64,000 nucleotides of DNA, from the NCBI GenBank assembly GCA_002841765.1, contig PHAV01000011.1:42304-106303 (forward strand), in the 5' to 3' direction. The position numbers and the translations under genes were made by a program. The DNA is from Deltaproteobacteria bacterium HGW-Deltaproteobacteria-4. GTDB taxonomy: Bacteria > Desulfobacterota > Desulfuromonadia > Desulfuromonadales > UBA2197. The notes beneath the pieces are model-generated. The model did no database searches. It had not been told where the DNA came from and saw nothing but the letters and a program-made list of their open reading frames with translations. The stretch's first letter is position 1. Every line of letters starts with the position of its first letter. Of the stretch, positions 52,953-61,926 are shown in pieces.

Positions 52953-55349
52953 ATGAATCACACCACCGCTTCGTCAGCACTGCCGGGGATGAATCCGCGC
53001 ATCCAGCGCCTGCGCCAGCTCAGTGTCACGACGGAACCGAGCCTCTCTATCGAGCGCGCTCTGCACGAAACCGCTTTCTACCGGGAGAACTATGGCAAGG
53101 ATTCGATCCCGGTGCTGCGCGCCCGTAATTTTTTTGACCACTGCGAGAAGAAGACCCTTTATCTCGGCGCTGACGAACTGATCGTCGGCGAACGCGGCCC
53201 GGCTCCCAAGGCGGTGCCGACCTTCCCTGAGCTGACCTGCCACAGCGTCGAGGACTTCCGCGTCCTCAACAGCCGCGAGCAGCAACGCTACACCATCGCC
53301 GAAGCCGATATCGCCACCTATGCACGGGAAGTCATCCCCTACTGGCAGGGACGGACAATCCGCGAACGGATCTTCAGCCATGTGCCGGCGGAGTGGCGCG
53401 CTGCTTACGAGGCCGGCCTCTTTACCGAGTTTATGGAGCAGCGGGCGCCGGGGCACACCGCCCTCGACGGCAAGATCTACCGAAAGGGGATGCTCGATTT
53501 CAAGGCGGAGATCGCTGCGCAGATTGCCGACCTCGATTACCTGAACGATCCGGAAGCGACCGACCGCTTCGAGGAGCTCAAGGCGATGGAGATCTCCTGC
53601 GACGCGGTCATCCTCTTTGCCGGGCGCCACGCCGACCTCGCCGAATCTCTGGCGGCAGAAGAGAAGAACCCGCAACGCGCCGCTGAACTCCGCAAGATTG
53701 CCGCAGTCTGTCGCCGCGTCCCGGCGCATGCGCCGCAGACCTTCCACGAAGCGATCCAGATGTACTGGTTCGTCCATCTCGGCACCATCACTGAACTTAA
53801 TGGCTGGGACGCCATGAATCCCGGTCATTTCGATCAGCACCTCGCCCCCTTCTACCAGCGGGAGATCGCTGCCGGGAGCTTGACTCGCGAAGCCGCCAAA
53901 GAGCTCCTGTGCTGCTTCTGGATCAAGGTCAACAACCACCCCGCCCCCCCCAAGGTCGGCATCACCGCCCGCGAAAGCGGCACCTACAACGACTTCACCA
54001 ACATCAATATCGGCGGCGTCACCGCCGACGGCCGGGACGGGGTCAGCGACGTTTCCTACCTGATGCTCGAAGTCATCGAAGAGCTGCACATCCTTCAGCC
54101 GGGGAGTTCCGTCCATATCAGCGCCAGGACTCCCGACCGTTTTCTCCATGCCGCCTGTCGGGTGATCCGCCAGGGGCACGGTTACCCGTCGATCTTTAAT
54201 CCCGATGTCTACATTGTCGAGCTGCTGCGCCAGGGGAAGGATCTGCGTGATGCGCGCGAAGGGGGGTGCAGCGGCTGCATCGAGGTCGGTGCCTTCGGTA
54301 AGGAGGCCTACGTCCTGACCGGCTACCTCAGTGTGCCGAAGATCCTGGAAATTACCCTCAACAACGGTATCGATCCGGTCTCCGGCCAAAGGGCCGGGAT
54401 CGCCAGCGGTGACCCGCTGACCTTTGCCAGCTACGACGATCTTTACGCTGCTTTCCTGCGTCAACTCCACTTCATCGTCGACACCAAGGTGCGGGTCAGC
54501 AACTATATCGACCGCATGTTCGCCAAATATGCCCCGGCCCCCTTCCTCTCGGTCGTCATTGACGACTGCATCCGCAAGGGCAAGGATTACTACGACGGCG
54601 GGCCGCGCTACAACACCAACTATATCCAGTGCACCGGCCTCGCGACAATCACCGACAGTCTGGCCGCTCTCAAGAAGCACGTCTTTGAGGCGCAGACCTT
54701 CTCCCTGCAGCGTCTGCTTAGTGCCGTGGCCAGCAACTTCGCCAACGAAGAGTTTCTGCGGCAGACGCTGGTCAACAAGACCCCCTGCTTCGGCAACGAC
54801 GACGATTATGCCGACGCCATCGCCGTGCAGGTCTACAACGATCTTCTCGCTGCCATCGACGGCCAGCCGAACGTCAAGGGGGAGAGTTTTCATCTCAATA
54901 TGCTTTCGACCACCTGCCACATCTACTTCGGCAAGATGCTGGGGGCCACTCCCAACGGTCGTTTCGCCGGCAAGTCGATTTCGGATGGCACCTCGCCGTC
55001 GCACGGCGCCGACACCCACGGCCCGACGGCGGTGATCCGCTCCCTGACCAAGCTCGATCAGACCCTGTCCGGCGGGACTCTCCTCAATCAGCGCTTTTTG
55101 CCGGACCTGCTCAAGCGCGACGAAGACATCGTCCGGCTCGGCCAATTGGTGCGCAGCTACTTTACCCTTGGCGGCCACCATATCCAGTTCAACATCGTCG
55201 ATACCGCTACCCTCAAGGCGGCGCAGGAGACACCGGAAGACTATAAGGATCTGCTGGTACGCATGGCCGGTTACAGTGACTATTTCAACGACATGAACGC
55301 CGATCTGCAGCAGGAAGTGATCGAGCGCACTGAAAACGAATCGTTCTGA
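52953..55349 (+). CDS. hypD: Glycyl radical enzyme, HypD-like trans-4-hydroxyproline dehydratase
   Basis: A 798-residue PFL-family enzyme. The radical Gly773 lies in VRMAGYSDYF, 25 residues from the end. The thiyl Cys442 and the base Glu444 lie in GCSGCIEVGAFGKEAYVLTG, the pattern of HypD (Cys434 and Glu436 there). HypD removes water from trans-4-hydroxyproline to give P5C, which the proC, pruA and proline dehydrogenase products of this region can then use. Other GRE dehydratases cannot be fully excluded, but motif and context agree. It needs anoxia and the activase encoded 2 bp downstream. Confidence 0.85.
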   Translation: MNHTTASSALPGMNPRIQRLRQLSVTTEPSLSIERALHETAFYRENYGKDSIPVLRARNFFDHCEKKTLYLGADELIVGERGPAPKAVPTFPELTCHSVEDFRVLNSREQQRYTIAEADIATYAREVIPYWQGRTIRERIFSHVPAEWRAAYEAGLFTEFMEQRAPGHTALDGKIYRKGMLDFKAEIAAQIADLDYLNDPEATDRFEELKAMEISCDAVILFAGRHADLAESLAAEEKNPQRAAELRKIAAVCRRVPAHAPQTFHEAIQMYWFVHLGTITELNGWDAMNPGHFDQHLAPFYQREIAAGSLTREAAKELLCCFWIKVNNHPAPPKVGITARESGTYNDFTNINIGGVTADGRDGVSDVSYLMLEVIEELHILQPGSSVHISARTPDRFLHAACRVIRQGHGYPSIFNPDVYIVELLRQGKDLRDAREGGCSGCIEVGAFGKEAYVLTGYLSVPKILEITLNNGIDPVSGQRAGIASGDPLTFASYDDLYAAFLRQLHFIVDTKVRVSNYIDRMFAKYAPAPFLSVVIDDCIRKGKDYYDGGPRYNTNYIQCTGLATITDSLAALKKHVFEAQTFSLQRLLSAVASNFANEEFLRQTLVNKTPCFGNDDDYADAIAVQVYNDLLAAIDGQPNVKGESFHLNMLSTTCHIYFGKMLGATPNGRFAGKSISDGTSPSHGADTHGPTAVIRSLTKLDQTLSGGTLLNQRFLPDLLKRDEDIVRLGQLVRSYFTLGGHHIQFNIVDTATLKAAQETPEDYKDLLVRMAGYSDYFNDMNADLQQEVIERTENESF

Positions 55350-55351
55350 GG

Positions 55352-56260
55352 ATGGAATCGGGGCTGATCTTCGATATCAAGCGCTACTGTATCAACGACG
55401 GTCCGGGGATTCGTGCGACGATCTTCTTCAAAGGCTGCCCGCTCCACTGTCGCTGGTGTCACAACCCCGAGAGCATTGCTCCGCAGATCCAGAAGCTTCA
55501 TGCCGCTGCCCGGTGCATCAGTTGCGACGTGTGTGTCAAGGGCTGTCCGGGTGGAGCCTGTGTCCTGAGCAGCGGGGGGATAGTCACTGACCCGGCGCTC
55601 TGCACCCTCTGCGGTCGCTGCGCCGCGGCCTGCCCGACCCTGGCGACACAGCTGTCGGGGCGGTCCTACCGCGTTGCCGAGCTCCTTGCCCTCCTCGAAA
55701 AGGAGCGCCACCTCTTTGACTCTTCCGGCGGCGGCGTCACTTGTTCCGGCGGCGAACCGCTGCTGCAGGCCCCCTTTTTGCGGGGGTTTCTTCGCGCCTG
55801 CGGCCGGCAGCAGATTCATCGCGCCGTCGATACCAGCGGCCTCGCCCCCTGGGAGGTCGTCGAAACGATCGCCGCTCACACCGACCTCTTTCTTTACGAC
55901 CTGAAACTGATCAACTGCGAACGGCACCGCCGCTACACCGGCGTCGACAACACTCTGATCCTTGCCAACCTGCAACAGTTGGCGGTCATCGGCGCAGCAG
56001 TGCAGATCCGCCTCCCCCTCATCGGCGGCGTCAATCTTGACGACGACAACATCGAGGCGACCGCGCGTTTTGTCGCCGGACTGGCGGGAGAGAAGAAGGA
56101 AGTCAACCTCCTCCCTTTCCACGACGTGGCGCGGGGCAAGGATCTGAAGCTCGGTCAGGAACGCGACCTGACCGGGATGTACACGCCGACGACCGCCGAC
56201 CTTGAAGGGGTGATCGCTATCTTTGCCGCCCACGGCCTGACCGCAACATTCGGGGGGTAG
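55352..56260 (+). CDS. Glycyl radical enzyme activating enzyme (radical SAM)
   Basis: A 302-residue radical SAM protein. The cluster motif CPLHCRWC (CX3CX2C) lies near residue 30, within FFKGCPLHCRWCHNPES. A ferredoxin-like insert with two [4Fe-4S] motifs (CISCDVCVKGC and CTLCGRCAAAC) follows, as in activases of larger GREs. CSGGEPLLQ and DTSG motifs bind SAM. It abstracts the hydrogen from Gly773 of the dehydratase encoded directly upstream. Confidence 0.94.
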   Translation: MESGLIFDIKRYCINDGPGIRATIFFKGCPLHCRWCHNPESIAPQIQKLHAAARCISCDVCVKGCPGGACVLSSGGIVTDPALCTLCGRCAAACPTLATQLSGRSYRVAELLALLEKERHLFDSSGGGVTCSGGEPLLQAPFLRGFLRACGRQQIHRAVDTSGLAPWEVVETIAAHTDLFLYDLKLINCERHRRYTGVDNTLILANLQQLAVIGAAVQIRLPLIGGVNLDDDNIEATARFVAGLAGEKKEVNLLPFHDVARGKDLKLGQERDLTGMYTPTTADLEGVIAIFAAHGLTATFGG

Positions 56261-56314
56261 GAGCAGCGCCCTTGTCGCCGTCGCCCACTTTTTCCTGCAG
56301 CGAGTTCTTCTGAC

Positions 56315-57643
56315 ATGAACCCCATTGCGCCGGATTTGACCTTCCGCACCATTGCCCGCTTCTGGTATCCGCTCGCCGGCGCCTGGCTGCTGATGGCAGC
56401 GGAGGGACCGCTGATCGCGGCGATCATTGCCCGCATGGGCAATCCAGCTATCGATCTCGCCGCCTACGGGATCGCCTACGCGCTGGCTTTGGTCACAGAA
56501 GCGCCGATCCTGATGCTGATGAGCGCTTCGACCTCGCTGGTACGCGAAGGGGGGAGCTATCGCCAGTTGCGCAACTTCTCCCTCCTCCTTTGCTTCGGGG
56601 TCACTGCCCTGTTGCTGCTGCTGTGTCTCCCCCCGGTCTTCGACCGTCTGGCCCTCGGGCTGATCGGCCTGACTCCGGAGGTAGCGCAGCGGGCGCATGG
56701 TGCTCTCCTTCTCCTGCTCCCCTGGCCGGCGGCCATCGGCATGCGGCGTTTCTGGCACGGGATTCTTATTCGCAACGGCCAGACCCGCCGCGTCGTCATC
56801 GGTACCGCCCTGCGTTTTGCCAGTATGGCCGGCAGCGCCCTCCTCCTCTTTCACTTTTCGCCTTTTGACGGTGCCCGGATCGGCACTGCCGCTCTCTCCC
56901 TCGGGGTCGTGACCGAGGCGCTGGCGATCCGCTGCCTCGCCGCCACGGCGATCTCCAAGGTCTGTGCCTGCAGCGAGCCCCATCCGCACGGCACCATGAA
57001 CTTTCGGGCCTTGAGTGCTTATTATTTTCCGCTGGCGATGACCCCGGTCCTCGCGCTGAGCGTGCAGCCGCTGATCACCTTCTTCTTGTGCCGCGCGCTC
57101 TTTCCCGTCGAGTCGCTGGCAGTGACGCCGGTGGTCAACTCGTTGACCTTTGTCTTTCGGGCTATCGGTCTTTCTTATCAGGAGGTAGCGCTGGCATTGA
57201 TGGGGGAGCGTTTCAGCAACTACCGCAAGTTGCGGGATTTTGGCTGGATGCTCGGGGTCGGCGCGACCCTGCCCCTGCTGCTCATCGCCTTTACCCCGCT
57301 TTCGACCCTGTGGCTGGAAGAGGTCGCCGGTCTGCCGCCGGCTCTGGCTGCCTTTGCCGTGGCGCCTCTCTGTATTCAGGCCATCCTGCCGGCCCTGACG
57401 ATGATTCAGGCGTTGCAGCGTACCGTCCTCCTGGAAGCGCGGGTGACGACGCCGATCTCGGTGGCAACCGCTCTGGAGGTCGCGGGGATCTTTTCCCTCC
57501 TATTCCTCCTGGTGCGCTTCGCCCCTTTCTCCGGGGCTGTCGCCGCCGGCATCGCTTTGGTCTGTGGACGGCTCTTCGGGATCTCCCTGCTGCTCCGGCC
57601 GCAGCGGCTTGTTTTGCAAGAACATCAGGGAAGGGTGAAATGA
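56315..57643 (+). CDS. MATE/MOP-like multidrug or metabolite exporter
   Basis: A 442-residue membrane protein with about twelve hydrophobic segments and a duplicated arrangement (MAAEGPLIAAIIARMGNPAIDLAAYGIAYAL in the first half, AMTPVLALSVQPLITFFLCRALFP in the second) resembling MATE-type carriers of the MOP superfamily. Substrate unknown. It follows the activase after 54 bp and overlaps the next transporter start by four bases, so it is part of the operon. The relation to proline metabolism is only by position. Confidence 0.7.
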   Translation: MNPIAPDLTFRTIARFWYPLAGAWLLMAAEGPLIAAIIARMGNPAIDLAAYGIAYALALVTEAPILMLMSASTSLVREGGSYRQLRNFSLLLCFGVTALLLLLCLPPVFDRLALGLIGLTPEVAQRAHGALLLLLPWPAAIGMRRFWHGILIRNGQTRRVVIGTALRFASMAGSALLLFHFSPFDGARIGTAALSLGVVTEALAIRCLAATAISKVCACSEPHPHGTMNFRALSAYYFPLAMTPVLALSVQPLITFFLCRALFPVESLAVTPVVNSLTFVFRAIGLSYQEVALALMGERFSNYRKLRDFGWMLGVGATLPLLLIAFTPLSTLWLEEVAGLPPALAAFAVAPLCIQAILPALTMIQALQRTVLLEARVTTPISVATALEVAGIFSLLFLLVRFAPFSGAVAAGIALVCGRLFGISLLLRPQRLVLQEHQGRVK

Positions 57644-58536
57644 TGGATACGAAGAGTGGTAATCGTGCCTGGATGATTCTGGCGGCGGGGGTTTTGTGGG
57701 GAACGACCGGCACCGCCCAGGCCCTGGCCCCGGCCGGGGCGCAGCCCCTCACCGTCGGCGCGCTGCGGCTGGCAATCGGCGGGCTCACCCTTTTGGCCCT
57801 TGCTCTGGGCCGGCGGGCCTTTGCCGGCAGCGGCAAATGGCCGCTGCGTTCGACCGTGGCGGCGGCGGTCTTTACCGCCCTTTATCAGCTGACCTTCTTT
57901 GCCGCGGTTGCCAAGACCGGCGTCGCGGTCGGCACCATTGTCGGCATCGGCAGTGCTCCGGTCGCGGCGGGAATCCTCGGTCGACTGCTGCACAACGAGG
58001 TCCTGTCGCGGCGCTGGCTGGTGGCCACGGCTTTGGCGATCGGCGGTTGTACTTTGCTCGCTCTCAGCAGCGGCGGTGAGGTGCAGATCGATCCTCTCGG
58101 TATTGCTCTGGCCCTTGGAGCCGGCGCTTCCTACGCAGCGTATACTCTGGCGGTGAAGAATCTCCTCCCCGGTCGCTCGCCGGATGCGGTGATCGCGGTC
58201 GTCTTCTGCCTCGGCGCCCTCCTCCTCTCCCCCTTCCTGTTCACCGGTGAACTTGCCTGGCTGCTGCAACCGCGCGGCCTGGCGGTAGCCCTCCACCTCG
58301 GTGTCATCGCCACCGCCCTGTCCTACTGGTTCTTTGCCCGCGGCCTGCTGGCGGTGCCGGTCTCGACCGCCGTCACCCTGTCGCTGGCCGAACCCCTGAC
58401 CGCCGCTCTTCTCGGGGTCACCCTCCTGCACGAAGCGCTGACACCGATCGCTTTGGCCGGGATCGTACTGATCTTCAGCGGCCTCGTCGTTTTGGCGTGG
58501 AGCGGGCGCCGTGAAAGAGCGCATGGAACGGCATAA
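57640..58536 (+). CDS. EamA-family (DMT) transporter, first
   Basis: A 298-residue protein with ten membrane segments in two EamA repeats (WMILAAGVLWGTTGTAQALAPAGAQP, then ALALGAGASYAAYTLAVKNL). The reading frame is open far upstream, but ATG 57640 overlaps the previous stop (ATGA) and has GGAAGGG upstream. Many relatives export amino acids or other metabolites; the substrate is not known. It overlaps the following homologous gene. Confidence 0.85.
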   Translation: MMDTKSGNRAWMILAAGVLWGTTGTAQALAPAGAQPLTVGALRLAIGGLTLLALALGRRAFAGSGKWPLRSTVAAAVFTALYQLTFFAAVAKTGVAVGTIVGIGSAPVAAGILGRLLHNEVLSRRWLVATALAIGGCTLLALSSGGEVQIDPLGIALALGAGASYAAYTLAVKNLLPGRSPDAVIAVVFCLGALLLSPFLFTGELAWLLQPRGLAVALHLGVIATALSYWFFARGLLAVPVSTAVTLSLAEPLTAALLGVTLLHEALTPIALAGIVLIFSGLVVLAWSGRRERAHGTA

Positions 58537-59404
58537 ACAGGGATTGCTGCTGGCGCTGGCGAGCGTCCTGATCTGGTCGACGGTGGCGACAGCTTTCAAA
58601 CTCTCCCTCCGCTACCTGCCGCCGCCGCATCTTCTCCTTTACGCCTCGGTGGTCTCGACGCTCATCCTCGGGGGAATTCTGCTGTTCCAGGGGAAGTTGG
58701 CCACCCTGCGTGCCACACCCCTTCGCGAGCTGCGCTTCTCCCTCCTTCTCGGCGGGCTCAACCCCTGCCTTTACTATCTCATCCTTTTTCGCGCCTTTGA
58801 ACTCCTCCCCGCGCAGGAAGCGCAGCCCCTCAACTATACCTGGGCGATCACTCTCACCCTTTTGTCGATTCCGATCCTCAAGCAGCGGCCGACCGCCGGA
58901 GAGCTGGTCGCCATTCTGATCGGCTATGCCGGTGTGGTGGTCATCGCCACCCGTGGCGACCTTGCCGGCCTGCACTTCTCCAGTCCGATCGGCGTCGCCC
59001 TCGCCCTTGGCAGCACAGTGATCTGGTCCCTTTACTGGCTCTACAGCGCCCGCGACCAGCGCGATCCGGTGGTGGCGCTCTTTCTCAACTTCCTTTGCGG
59101 CAGCGCTCTGGTCCTTTTTTACTGCCTGCTCTTCGCGCCGCTGACGCTGCCGCCCCTCGCCGGTCTCCTCGGCGCTCTCTACATCGGCACCTTTGAGATG
59201 GGGATCACCTACGTCCTCTGGCTGGCGGCCCTGCAGCGCGCCCGGAGCGCGGCGCAGATCAGCAACCTCATCTTCCTGTCTCCTTTCCTGTCGCTGCTCT
59301 TCATCCATTTCCTCGTCGGCGAGGAGATCTACCCCTCCACTTATGCCGGTCTGGGGCTGATTGTCGCCGGACTGCTGTTGCGCAACTGCCGCTGGCGACG
59401 CTGA
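58511..59404 (+). CDS. EamA-family (DMT) transporter, second
   Basis: A 297-residue protein with ten membrane segments and two EamA repeats (LALASVLIWSTVATAFKLSL, GVALALGSTVIWSLYWLYSAR). It begins at GTG 58511 (GGAG eight bases upstream) or ATG 58523, inside the end of the first transporter, so the two are coupled and may form a heterodimer. End of the operon. Confidence 0.85.
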   Translation: MKERMERHKQGLLLALASVLIWSTVATAFKLSLRYLPPPHLLLYASVVSTLILGGILLFQGKLATLRATPLRELRFSLLLGGLNPCLYYLILFRAFELLPAQEAQPLNYTWAITLTLLSIPILKQRPTAGELVAILIGYAGVVVIATRGDLAGLHFSSPIGVALALGSTVIWSLYWLYSARDQRDPVVALFLNFLCGSALVLFYCLLFAPLTLPPLAGLLGALYIGTFEMGITYVLWLAALQRARSAAQISNLIFLSPFLSLLFIHFLVGEEIYPSTYAGLGLIVAGLLLRNCRWRR

Positions 59405-59486
59405 GCTGGCGTTGCCTTTTTATCGCCTGCGTGCTAAAAAAAATTCATGAAGGCGCAGGAAATTTCATCAGGAAAGGGCAGGGACA

Positions 59487-59807
59487 ATGACAAAAGCAGA
59501 GTTGGCGCGTTTTGACGGTCAAGAGGGGCGCAAGGCTTATGTGGCGGTAAACGGGAAGGTTTTTGATGTGACGGCGAGTTCGTACTGGCAAGGAGGCAAC
59601 CACCAGAATGCGCATCACGCCGGGATGGATTTGAGCGCCGATCTGCTCAAGGCGCCGCACGTCCGTTCGGTGATCGAGCGCTTTCCGGTCGTCGCGGCCC
59701 TTGAAGAGATTCCGGTGGTGGAAGAAAAAAAGGGGGGGAGTAAAGCGGGAATCGTTATGGCGATTCTTCTGGCTGTTGGTCTGTTTCTCTGGCTGGTTTT
59801 GCGCTGA
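59487..59807 (+). CDS. Cytochrome b5-like heme-binding protein with membrane anchor
   Basis: A 106-residue protein. Residues 4-70 resemble a cytochrome b5/steroid-binding domain (LARFDGQEGRKAYVAVNGKVFDVT, then a His-rich NAHHAGMDL and KAPHVRSV). The canonical HPGG is replaced by HHAGMD, and His residues for the heme are still available. A single C-terminal membrane helix (IVMAILLAVGLFLWLVLR) follows a Lys-rich linker. Probably a small membrane electron carrier or heme binder facing the cytoplasm. Confidence 0.8.
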   Translation: MTKAELARFDGQEGRKAYVAVNGKVFDVTASSYWQGGNHQNAHHAGMDLSADLLKAPHVRSVIERFPVVAALEEIPVVEEKKGGSKAGIVMAILLAVGLFLWLVLR

Positions 59808-59809
59808 GT

Positions 59810-60229
59810 TTAAAACTCCCCGGCTTCTTCGCGGCGGATCAGTTCGGCAAAGGTGTAGTTGCGGAGGATGGAGGAAAAATTGTCCCGGATCTCAGCCCAG
59901 ACGCCATGTACGGGGCAGGAGGTGTGGCGGGCGCACTCATCTTTATCAATCAGGCACTGGTTGATGTAAAGGGGCCCTTCCTGGGAAGCAATGATATCAA
60001 AGAGGGTGATCTCGGACGGGTCTTTGACCAGATAAAAACCGCCGCCAACGCCGCGCTGCGAAGCAACGATGCCGCATTTGATCAGCGGTTGAAGAATTTT
60101 GGTTAAAAAGGCCGGGGTCACGTCCTGGGCGGCACAGATATCCTTTTTGTAGACAACCTCTCCCTTGGGTTGCTTGGCCATGTGGAGCACGGCTCGAACT
60201 GCGTATTCTGTTGCGCGGGTAATAATCAC
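59810..60229 (-). CDS. Rrf2-family transcriptional regulator
   Basis: A 139-residue winged-helix protein with RATEYAVRAVLHMA, AFLTKILQPLIKCGIVASQRGVGGGF and three Cys in CLIDKDECARHTSC, spaced as in the Fe-S ligands of IscR/NsrR-type regulators. It is likely to sense Fe-S status, redox or NO. Its own promoter carries a palindrome over the -10 region, suggesting autoregulation. It converges on the cytochrome b5-like gene. Confidence 0.92.
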   Translation of the reverse strand: MIITRATEYAVRAVLHMAKQPKGEVVYKKDICAAQDVTPAFLTKILQPLIKCGIVASQRGVGGGFYLVKDPSEITLFDIIASQEGPLYINQCLIDKDECARHTSCPVHGVWAEIRDNFSSILRNYTFAELIRREEAGEF

Positions 60230-60258
60230 AAAAACCTCCCAAGATTGATGACCTGAGC

Positions 60259-60292
60259 GGTATTATTACCTGAGCTGTCAGCATGTTGTCAA
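60259..60292 (-). promoter_or_regulatory. Promoter and operator of the Rrf2 gene
   Basis: Minus strand TTGACA (60287-60292), 18-bp spacer, TAATAA (60263-60268). The -10 box lies within GGTATTATTACC (60259-60270), a near-palindrome flanked by two ACCTGAGC copies: a likely autoregulatory site. Confidence 0.6.
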
Positions 60293-60310
60293 TGTAAACT
60301 TCCGGGTCAT

Positions 60311-60342
60311 ACGCAGGAGCAGACCCCGGTCTGCTCCTGCGT
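60311..60342. repeat. 15-bp perfect inverted repeat after phoU
   Basis: ACGCAGGAGCAGACC/GGTCTGCTCCTGCGT with a 2-nt loop. No T-run follows, so termination would be weak or factor-dependent. Confidence 0.7.
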
Positions 60343-60347
60343 CAGGG

Positions 60348-61016
60348 TCAGGCGGTATGGCGGATATCCTTTCCTTTGACCATGAAGATGACCATCTCCG
60401 CGACGTTGGTGGCATGATCGGCAACCCGCTCCAGACATTTGGCCACAGAGTTGACGCGGATGGCGCGGGTGATGGTGGTCGGATCGGCCATCATGTAGGT
60501 GAGGAGTTCGCGCTGAATCTGGGAATTGAGCTGGTCGACAAAGGCATCGTCACCGCAGACCTTGAGGGCAAGGTCTGCATCAGCCCGGACAAAGGCATCA
60601 AGGGCTTCGCGCACCATCGTCGCTGCGGCCACCGCCATGCGCGGCAGGTCGATATAGGGCTTGAGCGCCGGTTCTTTGTTGAGGTGGAGGGTGTGCTTGC
60701 AGATGTTGCGGCATTGATCGCCGATCCGTTCGAGGTCCGTGACGATTTTTAACGCCAGGGTAATAAAGCGCAGATCGCGGGCCGCCGGCTGGCGTCGCGC
60801 CAGGACCTGCAGGCATTTGTCGTCGATCTCCACCTCCATGCGATTGATCTGGTGGTCGAAGGCAATCGTTGCCTCGGCCAGGGCGGTATCCCGCTCCACC
60901 AGCGATTTCATCGCATCGCTGATCATCAGCTCGACCTTCCCCCCCATCTCCAGCAACTGCTCGCGAATCTCTCTGAGTTCAATATCATATTGTTTGATCG
61001 TATGTTCACGTTCCAT
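60348..61016 (-). CDS. phoU: Phosphate transport regulator PhoU
   Basis: A 222-residue protein made of two three-helix PhoU repeats, each with the metal-binding E/DXXXD pattern (EVEIDDKCLQVLARRQPAARDLR, and ITRAIRVNSVAKCLERVADHATNVAEMVI). PhoU restrains the Pst transporter and signals to the PhoR kinase. It is the last gene of a pst operon; its start is 64 bp after the PstB stop. Confidence 0.96.
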   Translation of the reverse strand: MEREHTIKQYDIELREIREQLLEMGGKVELMISDAMKSLVERDTALAEATIAFDHQINRMEVEIDDKCLQVLARRQPAARDLRFITLALKIVTDLERIGDQCRNICKHTLHLNKEPALKPYIDLPRMAVAAATMVREALDAFVRADADLALKVCGDDAFVDQLNSQIQRELLTYMMADPTTITRAIRVNSVAKCLERVADHATNVAEMVIFMVKGKDIRHTA

Positions 61017-61079
61017 GGTGGCTCCTTGGTCTGGTAGGACTTATAGGACATATGGGAATGATGATAACCATGGCTGGCA

Positions 61080-61868
61080 TCACCCAAACCGGCCGGTGAT
61101 GTAATCCTCGGTCTGCTTCTTCTCCGGGTTGGTGAAGATTTTCTTGGTGTCATCGTACTCGATGACCTCGCCGAGGTACAAAAAGGCGGTGTAATCCGAG
61201 ACCCGCGCCGCCTGCTGCATGTTGTGGGTGACGATCAGGATCGAGACCTTCTCCTTGAGTTCGAGCATCAGCTCTTCGATGCTGGCAGTGGCGATCGGGT
61301 CAAGGGCTGAGGTCGGCTCGTCGAAGAGGACCAGCTCCGGTTCGATCGCCAGGGCGCGGGCAATACAAAGACGCTGCTGCTGGCCGCCGGAGAGGTTGAA
61401 GGCCGGCTCCTGCAAGCGATCCTTGACCTCGTTCCACAGGGCGGCGTTGATCAACGCCGTCTCCACCTTCTCTTCAAGTTCGGCCTTCTTGTTCATCCCA
61501 CGCACCCGCAGGCCGTAGGCCGCATTCTCGAAGATCGATTTGGGGAAGGGGTTTGGCTTCTGAAAGACCATGCTGACCCGCATCCGCACCTCGATGGGGT
61601 CGACATCCGGCGAAAGGAGGTTGACATCGTCGGGGAAGAGACGAATTTCGCCGCCGTAACGGTTACCGGGATACAGGTCGTGCATGCGGTTGAAGCAGCG
61701 CAAAAAGGTCGACTTGCCGCAGCCGGAAGGACCGATCAGGGCGGTAATTTTTTCATTGTAGACCGGAAGAGTGATGTTCTTCAAGGCATGAAACGCGCCG
61801 TAATGAAAGTTGAGATCACGCGCTTGCGCTTTGAGTTCCGGGGGAGTTGCTGCGGGTTGAGATGTCAT
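61080..61868 (-). CDS. pstB: Phosphate ABC transporter ATPase PstB
   Basis: A 262-residue ATPase with Walker [10 protein letters not shown], signature [16 protein letters not shown], Walker [14 protein letters not shown] and the PstB markers [20 protein letters not shown] and [16 protein letters not shown]. It drives high-affinity phosphate uptake. Confidence 0.97.
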   Translation of the reverse strand: MTSQPAATPPELKAQARDLNFHYGAFHALKNITLPVYNEKITALIGPSGCGKSTFLRCFNRMHDLYPGNRYGGEIRLFPDDVNLLSPDVDPIEVRMRVSMVFQKPNPFPKSIFENAAYGLRVRGMNKKAELEEKVETALINAALWNEVKDRLQEPAFNLSGGQQQRLCIARALAIEPELVLFDEPTSALDPIATASIEELMLELKEKVSILIVTHNMQQAARVSDYTAFLYLGEVIEYDDTKKIFTNPEKKQTEDYITGRFG

Positions 61869-61897
61869 GATTGATCCTTTGTCGTTATTCGGGGGCA

Positions 61898-61917
61898 GGG
61901 CAATTCGTGAATTGCCC
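61898..61917. repeat. Extragenic palindrome GGGCAATTC/GAATTGCCC
   Basis: Perfect 9-bp arms around GT in the pstA-pstB gap, continuing into CCTAC. Likely one of a dispersed family (compare 42871-42894). Confidence 0.55.
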
Positions 61918-61926
61918 CTACAGGAA

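Noticed and set aside
52974-55181. Long minus-strand open frame opposite the glycyl radical enzyme
   Set aside because: Antisense shadow; the plus strand encodes a complete enzyme with all catalytic motifs.
57088-57640. Extended N-terminus of the first EamA transporter
   Set aside because: This part is an out-of-frame reading of the upstream MATE-like gene; the transporter fold begins at 57640.
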